From assembly GCF_000023885.1 (NCBI RefSeq), contig NC_013165.1, forward strand, positions 496,001 to 560,000: a stretch of 64,000 nt of DNA, given 5' to 3'. The position numbers were made by a program, and so were the translations under genes. The notes beneath the pieces were generated by a model. That model saw nothing but the letters and a program-made list of their open reading frames with translations, did not search any database and was not told where the DNA came from. Positions 1 to 7,633 of this stretch are shown piece by piece. The stretch's first letter is position 1, and each line of letters opens with the position of its first letter. Origin of the DNA: Slackia heliotrinireducens DSM 20476. Its GTDB lineage: Bacteria > Actinomycetota > Coriobacteriia > Coriobacteriales > Eggerthellaceae.

Positions 1-136
1 GGACTTCATCGCGAGCCAGGTGAAGGCCGGCTTCACGCTGGAAGAGAACTTCCCCGGAACCACACACCTGATCCTGTCCGAAGCGCCCCACGAGACGGCT
101 GCGGCTGTCGAGCGCTTCCTGGCGGCAACCAAGTAA
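1..136 (+). CDS. C-terminal end of a probable alpha/beta hydrolase (5' truncated by window)
   Basis: Only the last 44 residues are inside the window, read in the frame that starts at base 2 and stops with TAA at 134-136. The segment has a Gly-Thr-Thr-His stretch followed by an amphipathic helix ending in a Phe-Leu pair. This resembles the catalytic-His region and final helix of alpha/beta hydrolases. The family call is inference from this short tail alone. The radical SAM gene follows after 24 bases on the same strand, so the two may be cotranscribed. Confidence 0.4.
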   Translation, partial: DFIASQVKAGFTLEENFPGTTHLILSEAPHETAAAVERFLAATK

Positions 137-160
137 GCATCGCGCCCGAAAGGACCGACC

Positions 161-1042
161 ATGCATTTCACCGAGCCCGTATACCGCAACCCCTACTGGC
201 CCACCTGGCCGCTGCTTGAGGTCACGCAGGGTTGCACCCACAACAAGTGCAAGTTCTGCACGATGTACAAGGGCGTGCGCTTCGACCTGCGCCCGCTCGA
301 AGATATCGAAGCTGACCTGGCCGAACTGCGCTCCACGGTACCGCATGCCCGCACCATCCAGCTGCTGAGCGCCAATCCGCTGGCCCTGCCGTACAGCCGT
401 TTCAAGCCCATTCTCGAGAAGATCAACGAGTATTTGCCGGACATCGAGTTCGTTTACACACAGGGACGCGTCACCGACCTGCGCAACAAGACCGTCGAGC
501 AGTTGCGAGAGCTGCGTGACCTGGGCCTGCGCGAGATTTCCATGGGCACCGAGTCGGGTGACGACTGGACGCTGGACCGGGTGAACAAGGGCTACCACGC
601 CGAGGACATCATCGAGCAGTGCGCCAAGCTGGACGAGGCGGGCATCCGCTACTGGCACTCGTTTCTCAACGGTGTGGCCGGCCGCTCGCACAGCCGCGAG
701 CACGCCGTGAACTCCGCCAAGATCTTCAGCCAGACGAACCCCATGCTCGTGGGCACGGGCGGTCTCACGCTGTTCCCCGGTACGCCGCTTTTGGAAGAAG
801 CGCAGGTAGGGGAGTTCGACCCCTTGTCCGAAAAGGAGATGTTCGAGGAGCTGCTGCTGTTCGTGGAGAATCTGACCTGCGACTGCTCGTTCATCACGCA
901 CCACACCATCGGAGGCGAGAACCTGAGCGGTCCGAACTTCCTGGCACGCAAGGACGACATCATCGCGTCGCTGCGTGACGAGATCGAACACGGCGATTTG
1001 GACACTATGGCCCGCATCCGCGCGATGAAACGTTCGCTGTAA
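161..1042 (+). CDS. Radical SAM protein
   Basis: This 293-residue protein has a cysteine motif near its N-terminus, with Cys25, Cys30 and Cys33 (CX4CX2C). That is a spacing variant of the usual radical SAM CX3CX2C, in the local context GCTHNKCKFC. The motif binds a 4Fe-4S cluster that cleaves S-adenosylmethionine. A TIM-barrel-like body follows, including a GTESGDD segment of the kind that contacts SAM. No SPASM or B12-binding domain is visible. A ribosome site (GAAAGGACC) precedes the ATG. The substrate is unknown. The next gene, an FMN oxidoreductase, starts 73 bases downstream on the same strand and may be cotranscribed. Confidence 0.8.
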   Translation: MHFTEPVYRNPYWPTWPLLEVTQGCTHNKCKFCTMYKGVRFDLRPLEDIEADLAELRSTVPHARTIQLLSANPLALPYSRFKPILEKINEYLPDIEFVYTQGRVTDLRNKTVEQLRELRDLGLREISMGTESGDDWTLDRVNKGYHAEDIIEQCAKLDEAGIRYWHSFLNGVAGRSHSREHAVNSAKIFSQTNPMLVGTGGLTLFPGTPLLEEAQVGEFDPLSEKEMFEELLLFVENLTCDCSFITHHTIGGENLSGPNFLARKDDIIASLRDEIEHGDLDTMARIRAMKRSL

Positions 1043-1115
1043 CGGATGCGAACTGGGCCTGACATTTTCAATCAGCTGAAATAAGAAAGAACCGACGAAC
1101 GAAAGGAATCGAATC

Positions 1116-2066
1116 ATGAACAGGGTATGCGAGATTTTGGGAATCGAGAAGCCGGTCATCCAGGCTCCGATGCTGTGGCTGACCAGCCCCGAGCTGGTGG
1201 CTGCCGTCAGCAATGCAGGCGGTTTGGGTGTCATCGGCGTGGGCGCGGGATCCACCGAGCCCGAGGTGTCGCGCGAGGCGACCAACGAGGCGTTCCGCAC
1301 TGCCGTACGCCGTACGAAGGAGCTTACCACCAGGCCTTTCGGCGTGAACATGATGACGGCGGCGTCCGACCCCAACGGTCATAACGCCGACACCATCGCC
1401 ATCATGAAGGAAGAGGGCGTGGCTGTGGTCGTGCTCGTGGGCGACGTGTTCGCCGACGGCGAGATCGCCGCGCTCAAGGCCGACGGTTTCAAGGTGGTCG
1501 CCCGCCAGCTCAACCCCACGGTTGCCGGCGCCAAGCGCCTGGCCGAGCTCGGCGCGGACATGATTGTGGCTACGGGCTGCGACGAGGGCGGCGTTATGCC
1601 GGCCGGTGCGACGGGCACCATGTCGATGGTGGCCCTCATGTCCGAGGCCGTGGACATTCCCGTGCTGGCCGCTGGCGGTATCGTCAACGAGAAGTTCGCC
1701 CGCGCGTCCGCCGTGCTGGGTGCCGAAGGTGCCTTCGCAGGCACGCGTTTCATCCTGTCGGAGGAGTGCCGCGCGGCGCAGGCTACCAAGGAGAATCTGC
1801 TTTCCGCCGAGGCCGACGACATGGTCACGATTACCGTTTGGGGTGGCGGCGGACGCTGGCGCACCACGCCCACGGCCAAAGCCGTTGCGGCCGCGCAGGC
1901 CAATATGGCGGGCGACCTCAATCCTGACCAGGGCGATTACCGCAAGAGCGAGCTTTTGGGCCAGCTCGACGAGGGCATCAACTCCGCCAGCAGCGTCGTG
2001 TCCCTGGTGAAGAGCATCGACTCCTGCGCCGACATCGTTGCCGACCTCGCCCGCGGCTACGAATAA
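1116..2066 (+). CDS. Nitronate monooxygenase / FabK-like FMN-dependent oxidoreductase
   Basis: This 316-residue protein is full length for the nitronate monooxygenase (2-nitropropane dioxygenase)/FabK TIM-barrel family. Visible hallmarks are the N-terminal Pro-Val-Ile-Gln-Ala-Pro-Met start of strand 1, a glycine-rich NAGGLGVIG segment, and AAGGI near residue 190 for FMN phosphate binding. Where many members carry a conserved Gly-Gly-His, this protein reads DEGGVM, so the usual His appears to be Val. That leaves the substrate open: nitronate, enoyl-ACP or another enone. GAAAGGAATCGAATC precedes the ATG. A strong hairpin terminator follows the gene. Confidence 0.8.
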   Translation: MNRVCEILGIEKPVIQAPMLWLTSPELVAAVSNAGGLGVIGVGAGSTEPEVSREATNEAFRTAVRRTKELTTRPFGVNMMTAASDPNGHNADTIAIMKEEGVAVVVLVGDVFADGEIAALKADGFKVVARQLNPTVAGAKRLAELGADMIVATGCDEGGVMPAGATGTMSMVALMSEAVDIPVLAAGGIVNEKFARASAVLGAEGAFAGTRFILSEECRAAQATKENLLSAEADDMVTITVWGGGGRWRTTPTAKAVAAAQANMAGDLNPDQGDYRKSELLGQLDEGINSASSVVSLVKSIDSCADIVADLARGYE

Positions 2067-2162
2067 TTCCCCTAAACAATGGCTGCGGGTTGAGGCGGGA
2101 TTGCGAAGCTTCCTTTCGTACCACGTCCTCTCCACCCCTCGCTTCACTCGCAGACTTTGTAG

Positions 2163-2190
2163 AAAGCCCAGGCCGCACGACCTGGGCTTT
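2163..2190. terminator. Intrinsic terminator between convergent genes
   Basis: A perfect 10-bp stem (AAAGCCCAGG / CCTGGGCTTT) with an 8-base loop ends in T residues on the plus strand and is A-flanked on the other. It sits between the plus-strand FMN oxidoreductase and the minus-strand TetR gene, so it may act in both directions. Confidence 0.8.
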
Positions 2191-2196
2191 TCCAGT

Positions 2197-2268
2197 TGGA
2201 CAACGGGGACGGAGCCTTTCGTCCACCCGCGTCAACGAACGGACGAAAGGCTCCGTCCCCGTTGTCCA
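2197..2268. repeat. Palindromic repeat of the GGGGACGGAG family, complete copy
   Basis: Two 28-bp arms (2197-2224 and 2241-2268) are perfect inverted complements around a 16-base centre. The core GGGGACGGAGCCTTTCGTCC recurs, whole or as single arms, at about 8.85-9.0, 11.8-12.0, 13.7, 18.1-18.2 and (variant) 28.8 kb. The copies lie only between genes, as expected for REP-like elements. The IS110 element at 7347 is inserted inside a copy of this repeat. Confidence 0.85.
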
Positions 2269-2278
2269 GGGTGCGGCG

Positions 2279-2833
2279 TTACGAAAGCGAGAGGGAATCG
2301 TGCAGCAGGGATGGCACGCAGGTTTCCAGTTGTTCGGCGAAGGTGCTCGCCGGCTGGGCGTTGTTGGACCGGAGCCATTTGAAGGTGGACCACACCTCGA
2401 GGCGTATGTAGTGAGCTATCTGAAACTCCAGCAGGTCGTTCAGCTTCAGGCCGCGGAACTTCAGTAAGGTTTCCGTCAGCACCTGCTTGCGGTGGGATTC
2501 GATATAGGCCACACCGTAATCCGAGTTCCATTCCGCACATACCTTCAACGCGGATTTCTCCTGCTCAAGCAGCTGGTAGAAATGCTTCATGCCCTCGTTC
2601 CACGTGCGGGTGCGCCCCACCTGGTCCAGCGAGATGCTGCTGCAGAAAATGATGTACCAGTAGCAGAAGTCCTCCTGCGAATCGAAGTAACGGTAGAACG
2701 TGGAACGGGATATGCCGCTGAGCCGGCAGATTTCCTTAACGGAGAGGTTGCTGTTCGCGCCGTCGACAGAATGCAGAATGCGCAGCTTGCGCTGGAAGTC
2801 CTCTGGAATCTGCAGTAGATAGTTGTCGAGCAT
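2279..2833 (-). CDS. TetR/AcrR family transcriptional regulator
   Basis: This 184-residue protein has an N-terminal helix-turn-helix of TetR type: LSVKEICRLSGISRSTFYRYF at about residues 31-51, with the typical SxxTFYRYFxSxEDF turn. The rest is helical, as expected for a ligand-binding domain. An upstream in-frame extension exists, but the ATG at 2833 gives the normal distance to the DNA-binding helices and has AGGAAACGGGG ahead of it. The gene is divergent from the flavoprotein at 3098 across a 264-base gap, so that flavoprotein is the likeliest target. The ligand is unknown. Confidence 0.8.
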   Translation of the reverse strand: MLDNYLLQIPEDFQRKLRILHSVDGANSNLSVKEICRLSGISRSTFYRYFDSQEDFCYWYIIFCSSISLDQVGRTRTWNEGMKHFYQLLEQEKSALKVCAEWNSDYGVAYIESHRKQVLTETLLKFRGLKLNDLLEFQIAHYIRLEVWSTFKWLRSNNAQPASTFAEQLETCVPSLLHDSLSLS

Positions 2834-3097
2834 GCACAATCCCCGTTTCCTGGGTTCGTTCGTTCGCGTTGAGGCCATTGTTGTTTTCGCTGGGCATGAA
2901 AGTGCAACCACTATTGTAAGATATCGGATGCGGCATCGGTCAAATCCTGAACCGACATTTGGAATAAAGTATGCCGTTTGGTGGAACACTTGCTCGAAAG
3001 TGTCGCATTCCAACGTGCGGCAATCGGCCGATGAGGGTAGGCTATAACCAGCGTATTCTCATTGCATGAAACGGCAGAAAAACGGGGTACTTGCACA

Positions 3098-4543
3098 GTG
3101 AGCAGAGAAAGCTTGCATATCGAAATTACTTGGGATTACGAAGCCGACCTGATAGTAGTGGGTTCCGGTGCGGCGGGTCTTACGGCGAGCATCGAGGCCC
3201 GCAAGCAGGGGATGTCGGTCATCGTCGTTGAGTCGCAGCCGAGCTTCGGCGGCACCTCCATCATCTGTGGCGGTGGCATCGTCATACCCAATACGCCCAT
3301 GCAGCGCCGCCAGGGCATCGTCGATTCTGTGGACGCCATGTACAACGACATGGTGTCGATGACCCGCACGGACAACAACCCTGAAAACCTGCGTGTGTAC
3401 TGCGAACAGTCCGAGCGCCTATGGGATTGGCTTGAAGGCCAGGACGTCGAATTCATCGACGAGCCCCTTGTGGGGGTGGGCGCGCAGTCGGTGCCTCGCA
3501 TCCATTACGTCAATGCGCGAAAGATGTGCGAAACGCTGTACGGTAACGCGTGCGAGGCCGGTGCGGTGTTCCATTTCGGAGTGAAAGGCTTGCAGCTGAT
3601 CCAAGAGCCTGTCACGAAACGCGTGTTGGGCATGCGTGCGGAAGGCACCGATGGCCACAGCGTATGGTACCGCGCCCACAAGGCCGTAGTGGTGGCCACG
3701 GGCGGCTATTCGCGCAACACGCAGCTGCTCAACCAGCACATATTCGGCGAAGGTGCCGAAAACATCGCATGCGAGACAGCTCCTGGCGACGACGGGTCGG
3801 GGCTTGTCATGTGCATGGAGGCCGGGGCAGACACGAGGCATCTGGGCTACTGCTCCCTGTACACGCAGCAGCATCCCGACGGAGACGGGTCCGTGGGATG
3901 CGCCATGTACCATGTGGGCGCCATTCTGGTGAATCGTGCCGGACGGCGTTTCGTGAATGAAGCCCAGGGTTTCGAAGGCGTCTGGGAAGACGTCATGCAT
4001 CAGCCGGACGGCATCTGCTTCAGCGTCTGGGACGGAAAGATCGCTCAGCAGCAACGCGGCAACAGCTTCCGCTACCACTCCCAACAGAAACTGGAGGAAT
4101 CCGGGCTGCTGCTGAAGGCGGATAGCCTGGCCGAACTGGCTGAGGCCATGGGCGTCTCGTCGTTCCCGCTGGTGGCAAGCGTGTGCAAATACAACCAGGA
4201 CCTTTCCGAATACGGGTATGACACCGTGTTCGGACGGCATCATCTCGTGGCTAAGGTGGGCACTCCCGTGGCCATCGACGAGCCGCCGTTTTACGCCTGG
4301 AAGACCCGCAGCAGCATCCTGACCACCCACGGCGGCATCCGTAAGGACACGAACTGCCAGGCCATTGACGTGCTTGGGCATCCGATTCCCGGCCTTTTCG
4401 TGGCGGGCGGCATCAGCGGCTTCTGCGAGATGGGCATCGTTCCCGGAACGCATCGGTCGGTGGTGGCGTCGGGTCCGAGCCTCGGCGGCGCTTTGGCGCT
4501 CGGCCGTTACGCCGCGGAGCGAATCGCGGCATTGGATTGCTGA
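3098..4543 (+). CDS. FAD-dependent oxidoreductase of the fumarate reductase flavoprotein family
   Basis: The protein is about 481 residues. An N-terminal dinucleotide-binding motif, VVGSGAAGLTA, is followed by ESQPSFGGTS, and a C-terminal segment has GLFVAGG and GPSLGGALALGR, which close the FAD site in the FAD_binding_2 family (fumarate reductase, urocanate reductase, 3-ketosteroid dehydrogenase). There is no Tat signal and no haem motif, so it is probably cytoplasmic. I chose GTG at 3098, with ACGGGG upstream; an in-frame TTG at 3062 is possible but has no ribosome site. A TetR gene is divergent upstream. The electron acceptor is unknown. Confidence 0.8.
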   Translation: MSRESLHIEITWDYEADLIVVGSGAAGLTASIEARKQGMSVIVVESQPSFGGTSIICGGGIVIPNTPMQRRQGIVDSVDAMYNDMVSMTRTDNNPENLRVYCEQSERLWDWLEGQDVEFIDEPLVGVGAQSVPRIHYVNARKMCETLYGNACEAGAVFHFGVKGLQLIQEPVTKRVLGMRAEGTDGHSVWYRAHKAVVVATGGYSRNTQLLNQHIFGEGAENIACETAPGDDGSGLVMCMEAGADTRHLGYCSLYTQQHPDGDGSVGCAMYHVGAILVNRAGRRFVNEAQGFEGVWEDVMHQPDGICFSVWDGKIAQQQRGNSFRYHSQQKLEESGLLLKADSLAELAEAMGVSSFPLVASVCKYNQDLSEYGYDTVFGRHHLVAKVGTPVAIDEPPFYAWKTRSSILTTHGGIRKDTNCQAIDVLGHPIPGLFVAGGISGFCEMGIVPGTHRSVVASGPSLGGALALGRYAAERIAALDC

Positions 4544-4567
4544 TTCGTTCAAGTTCAAGATTCTACT

Positions 4568-4595
4568 AAGGCGTCCGGGTTTTCTCGGGCGCCTT
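4568..4595 (+). terminator. Intrinsic terminator after the flavoprotein gene
   Basis: Stem AAGGCGTCCG / CGGGCGCCTT, with one G-T pair and an 8-base loop, is followed by a T-rich stretch. Confidence 0.8.
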
Positions 4596-4849
4596 ATTCG
4601 TTTTGGCCGAAACACCCCGACAGGCCACTTCCGATGCGACACTTTTTCAAATGTGTCTCGCAACTCGGCACATATTCCCAAATGCACCCGCTCCACGCGA
4701 CGCACCGTGCACATCGGCTCTATAATCAGCCGTTTGACCTGCGTATTCTACAGACAGGCGGTCGGGGCGCACCAGTTCCCACAAACGGCATGCGCCCTTT
4801 CGACCGCCATCGTCACGCGGTTCATCGTTCCTGACAGAAGGAGGATCCT

Positions 4850-6433
4850 ATGTCCAACAAGTATGATGTCATCGTCGCAGGCGGCGGCCACAACGGCCTG
4901 ATTACCGCGGCCTATCTGGCCAAGGCGGGCAAGAAGGTTCTGGTGGTCGAAGGCCAGGAGCATGCAGGCGGCGGCCTGCGCACCGAAGAGGTGGCGGCCC
5001 CCGGCTTCAAGAGCAACCTGGCGGCTGTCAGCCATGGCTTCATTCAGCCGAACCCGCTCATCCGCAACGACGAACTGGGCCTGCTCTCGAAGTTCGGCCT
5101 GGAGTACATCTACCCCGAAAAGCAGACCGCCGTCATCTTCCCCGATGACCGTTCGCTGATCTTCTACCGCGACGTGGACAAGACCTGCGAGTCCATCGCC
5201 CAGTTCTCCGAGCACGACGCCGAGGCATACCACAAGTTCTACGCCATGGCGGAAAAGGCCCTCGAGATGATGGTCGCCGGCATGTACAACGGTCCCACGC
5301 CCACGTTCGGCGCGTTCTATGCGGGTCTTGAAGGGTCCGAAGAAGGCCGCGACCTGCTGCGCATCCAGCTGGGCAGCAGCGACGCCTTCGTCAACGAGTG
5401 GTTCGAAGACGACCACACCAAGGTCGCCTGCAACCGCTTCACCTCTGAGGGCATGTTCGATCCTCGCGAGCAGGGCTCCGGCATGAACCTGCTCATCTTC
5501 GTCCCGCTGACCCACAAGTACGGAACCGCCATCCCCAAGGGCGGCTCGATCGAGCTGACCAACTCCATCATCAGGTGCATCGAAGCCAACGGCGGCGAGA
5601 TCCGCACCAACTCCTGGATCAAGGAGTTCAAGGTCGCCAACGGTACCTGCGAGGGCGTTGTGCTTGAGGACGGCGAAGTGCTGCTGGCAAGCGACGCCGT
5701 GGTCACCAACTTCAACATCAAACAGCTCGACGAGACCATGCTGGGCAAGGGCAATGTGAGCGATCGCTATCTGACCAGCGTGAAGAACCTGCGTCCCCAG
5801 AGCTATCAGAACATGCTGCAGAGCATCGCTCTGAACGAGGCACCGATGTACAAGGCCGGCGAAGACGCCTCCACGAGCTTCATGGTCGAGTTCGCCTCCG
5901 ACACCATGGAAGGCTTCTACCGTGAGTTCGACGCCTACAAGTACGGCGAGCCGTGGTTCACGTCGCCGCTGTCCGTGACGAGCACGTTGTGGGATCCGAG
6001 CCTGGCTCCCGAGGGCAAGCACTCCCTGTACCTGTACAGCTACCAGCCCTACGAGCTGAAGGGCGGCGCGCAGCGCTGGGACGAAGGCATGAAGGAAGAA
6101 GTGGCGGGCAAGGTTCTGGAGTTCATCCAGTCCCGCGCCACCAACATGGGCCCCGAGAACATCGTGGGTCAGTACACCATGTGCCCGCGTGACTTCGAGC
6201 GCTGGAATCCGTCTTGGATCGGCGGCAACTTCTCCCACATCGGCTGCTACCTCAATCAGAACTACGGCAACCGCCCGTTCCCCGAGGTGCAGGACAACCG
6301 CCTGCCGCTGGACCACATGTACATCTGCGGCCCCAGCGCGTTCCCGGGCGGCGGCGTCATCGGCGGCGGCCGTGCGGTGGCACAGGTAGTCATGGAGGAC
6401 CTGGGCATCGACTTCTTCGACGTTGTCGGTTAA
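4850..6433 (+). CDS. Phytoene desaturase-like (CrtI/PYROXD2-type) FAD oxidoreductase
   Basis: This 527-residue protein begins with a FAD-binding motif, VIVAGGGHNGLITAAYLAKAG (residues 7-27), then an acidic strand end VVEGQEHAGGGLRTE. The C-terminus has YICGPSAFPGGGVIGGGRAVA, the second dinucleotide-contact region of CrtI-type desaturases and PYROXD2-like proteins. AAGGAGGATCCT lies just before the ATG. No carotenoid genes are nearby, so carotenoid desaturation should not be assumed; the substrate is unknown. It is transcribed alone between a terminator and a membrane-protein gene. Confidence 0.8.
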   Translation: MSNKYDVIVAGGGHNGLITAAYLAKAGKKVLVVEGQEHAGGGLRTEEVAAPGFKSNLAAVSHGFIQPNPLIRNDELGLLSKFGLEYIYPEKQTAVIFPDDRSLIFYRDVDKTCESIAQFSEHDAEAYHKFYAMAEKALEMMVAGMYNGPTPTFGAFYAGLEGSEEGRDLLRIQLGSSDAFVNEWFEDDHTKVACNRFTSEGMFDPREQGSGMNLLIFVPLTHKYGTAIPKGGSIELTNSIIRCIEANGGEIRTNSWIKEFKVANGTCEGVVLEDGEVLLASDAVVTNFNIKQLDETMLGKGNVSDRYLTSVKNLRPQSYQNMLQSIALNEAPMYKAGEDASTSFMVEFASDTMEGFYREFDAYKYGEPWFTSPLSVTSTLWDPSLAPEGKHSLYLYSYQPYELKGGAQRWDEGMKEEVAGKVLEFIQSRATNMGPENIVGQYTMCPRDFERWNPSWIGGNFSHIGCYLNQNYGNRPFPEVQDNRLPLDHMYICGPSAFPGGGVIGGGRAVAQVVMEDLGIDFFDVVG

Positions 6434-6573
6434 CCCGTAGGTTGACGGAATAGATTCCGTACCTGGTTGTATGGCATCCGGCCTTGCGTTGCGGGGCCGG
6501 GTGCCCGCTCATGCGGGCGGCGAAGGTTGCTGCGCGTCCGCATGAGCGCTGTTCGATAGAGGAGATGATCGTT

Positions 6574-7173
6574 GTGAAGAAGACGTTGGCCCTGTTGGTA
6601 GCCGTGCTGGGCGCATGGCTTGTGGTGTCGCCGTGGTTCGTGGGCTATGCCGACATGCCCACGAGGTTCGTGGATATGGCGCTTGGCGCGGTCCTTATCG
6701 TGCTGTTCGTGCTGCTGTCTTCGGCTTTGGGCAAAATCAAGCAAGGGGACAAGACCCCCAACGGGCATCTGACGGCCATGATGGTTGTCGGTGTGGTTCT
6801 GGTGGTCGAAGGCATCGTGGGCGCTGTTGCGCTGGGCCATTCGGTGGGATCCGTGGTGAACGAAATCGTGGTCGGCGTGCTGGTGGCCGCCTTCGCACGC
6901 TTCGCCATGCTGGTGCCGGATGTGAAGAAGGTCGGCATGAACGGTCTGGACGACCGCGAGATCATGCTTATCCAGAAGATCGGCGTGATGGAGGATTGCA
7001 ATGCCATCCAGATGCGCTGCAAGGCCTTCGGCAGCATGCCGCTGGCGGTGAAAATTACTCCTGAGCAGCTGCTGAGCCTTCTTGGCATCATTCCTTTCGA
7101 ACTGGTGAAAGCCCTGCCGAAGATGCTTCTTGAGGGCATCAAGGGATCCAAGGCCCAGGACCAGTCGAAATAA
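6574..7173 (+). CDS. Four-helix membrane protein of unknown function
   Basis: The predicted product is 199 residues with about four hydrophobic helices: residues 5-25, 33-52, 67-88 and 93-113. The first contains VSPWFVGY, reminiscent of SPW-repeat membrane proteins. A soluble C-terminal region of about 85 residues contains a LIQKIGVMEDCNAIQMRCKAFG stretch. GTG at 6574 is preferred because GAGGAG lies 9 bases upstream; the earlier ATG at 6565 would overlap that site. I recognise no enzymatic motif. Confidence 0.65.
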   Translation: MKKTLALLVAVLGAWLVVSPWFVGYADMPTRFVDMALGAVLIVLFVLLSSALGKIKQGDKTPNGHLTAMMVVGVVLVVEGIVGAVALGHSVGSVVNEIVVGVLVAAFARFAMLVPDVKKVGMNGLDDREIMLIQKIGVMEDCNAIQMRCKAFGSMPLAVKITPEQLLSLLGIIPFELVKALPKMLLEGIKGSKAQDQSK

Positions 7174-7238
7174 TCGCGTGTGACGTGTGATGCGGGGGTT
7201 TCGAATCGAGCACGATTCCCTTGCAGAGTCACACTTTG

Positions 7239-7265
7239 AAGGCCAGGTCACACGACCTGGCCTTT
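7239..7265 (+). terminator. Intrinsic terminator
   Basis: Stem AAGGCCAGGT / ACCTGGCCTT is followed by T residues, downstream of the membrane-protein gene. Confidence 0.8.
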
Positions 7266-7350
7266 CCCATATTGGAGCGTGCGTCTGCGGGGTTTTGGAA
7301 CAGGGGACGGGTTTGGTGTTCCACGCTTGCGGGTGGACTTTGGGGACACT

Positions 7351-7356
7351 GATAAT
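7351..7356 (+). promoter_or_regulatory. Left-end half of a split promoter (-10 box GATAAT)
   Basis: GATAAT matches the TATAAT consensus at five of six positions and lies 3-4 bases inside the element. The perfect TTGACA near the right terminus (8829-8834) would come to lie 17-18 bp upstream if the two ends were joined in a circle. As integrated, the left end has no good -35 box. Confidence 0.65.
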
Positions 7357-7362
7357 TGACTT

Positions 7363-7583
7363 GGCCGGGTTGGCGTGCGCCACCCGGCTGGGCGATAATG
7401 GCGCCGGGCCCGCCCCAGTGACCCCATTAGGGACCGTCCGCGCGAGCGTGACCTTGCTCCGATCAGTCCTGGAGGGCCCGGCGCCGGAGGCCATTCCCAT
7501 GACCTCATAGGAGCTTGGCGTTGCCGCCTTCGCACCCGAAACAAGCGAAGTGTACCACACGCCCCGTCAGTGTCTTGTCTGGG
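7363..7583 (+). ncRNA. Predicted IS110 bridge RNA in the left end
   Basis: This noncoding left-end segment folds in the bridge-RNA pattern. A 5' hairpin (CCGGGT / ACCCGG, 7365-7387) is followed by a 12-bp perfect stem (GGCGCCGGGCCC at 7400-7411 with 7474-7485) enclosing a loop. That loop holds TTAGGGAC (7427-7434), near-identical to the left target half TTGGGGAC, and GCTCCG (7456-7461), the reverse complement of the right target half CGGAGC. A second loop holds ATAGGAGC (7507-7514), identical to the element's right terminus, and TCAGTGTC (7567-7574), the reverse complement of the left terminus GACACTGA. CCCATGAC / GTCTGGG may close it. RNA ends are estimates. Confidence 0.75.
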
Positions 7584-7633
7584 ACGGACCCTCCGCCGCC
7601 GCGAACCTGGAAAAGAAGGACGAGGGAGGGTGA

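Noticed and set aside
7345-7574. GACACTGA...TCAGTGTC ends of the 230-bp segment as terminal inverted repeats of a MITE
   Set aside because: In the full IS110 element the right motif is internal and pairs with the left terminus as a donor guide would. The solitary copy is better explained as a deleted IS110 left end.
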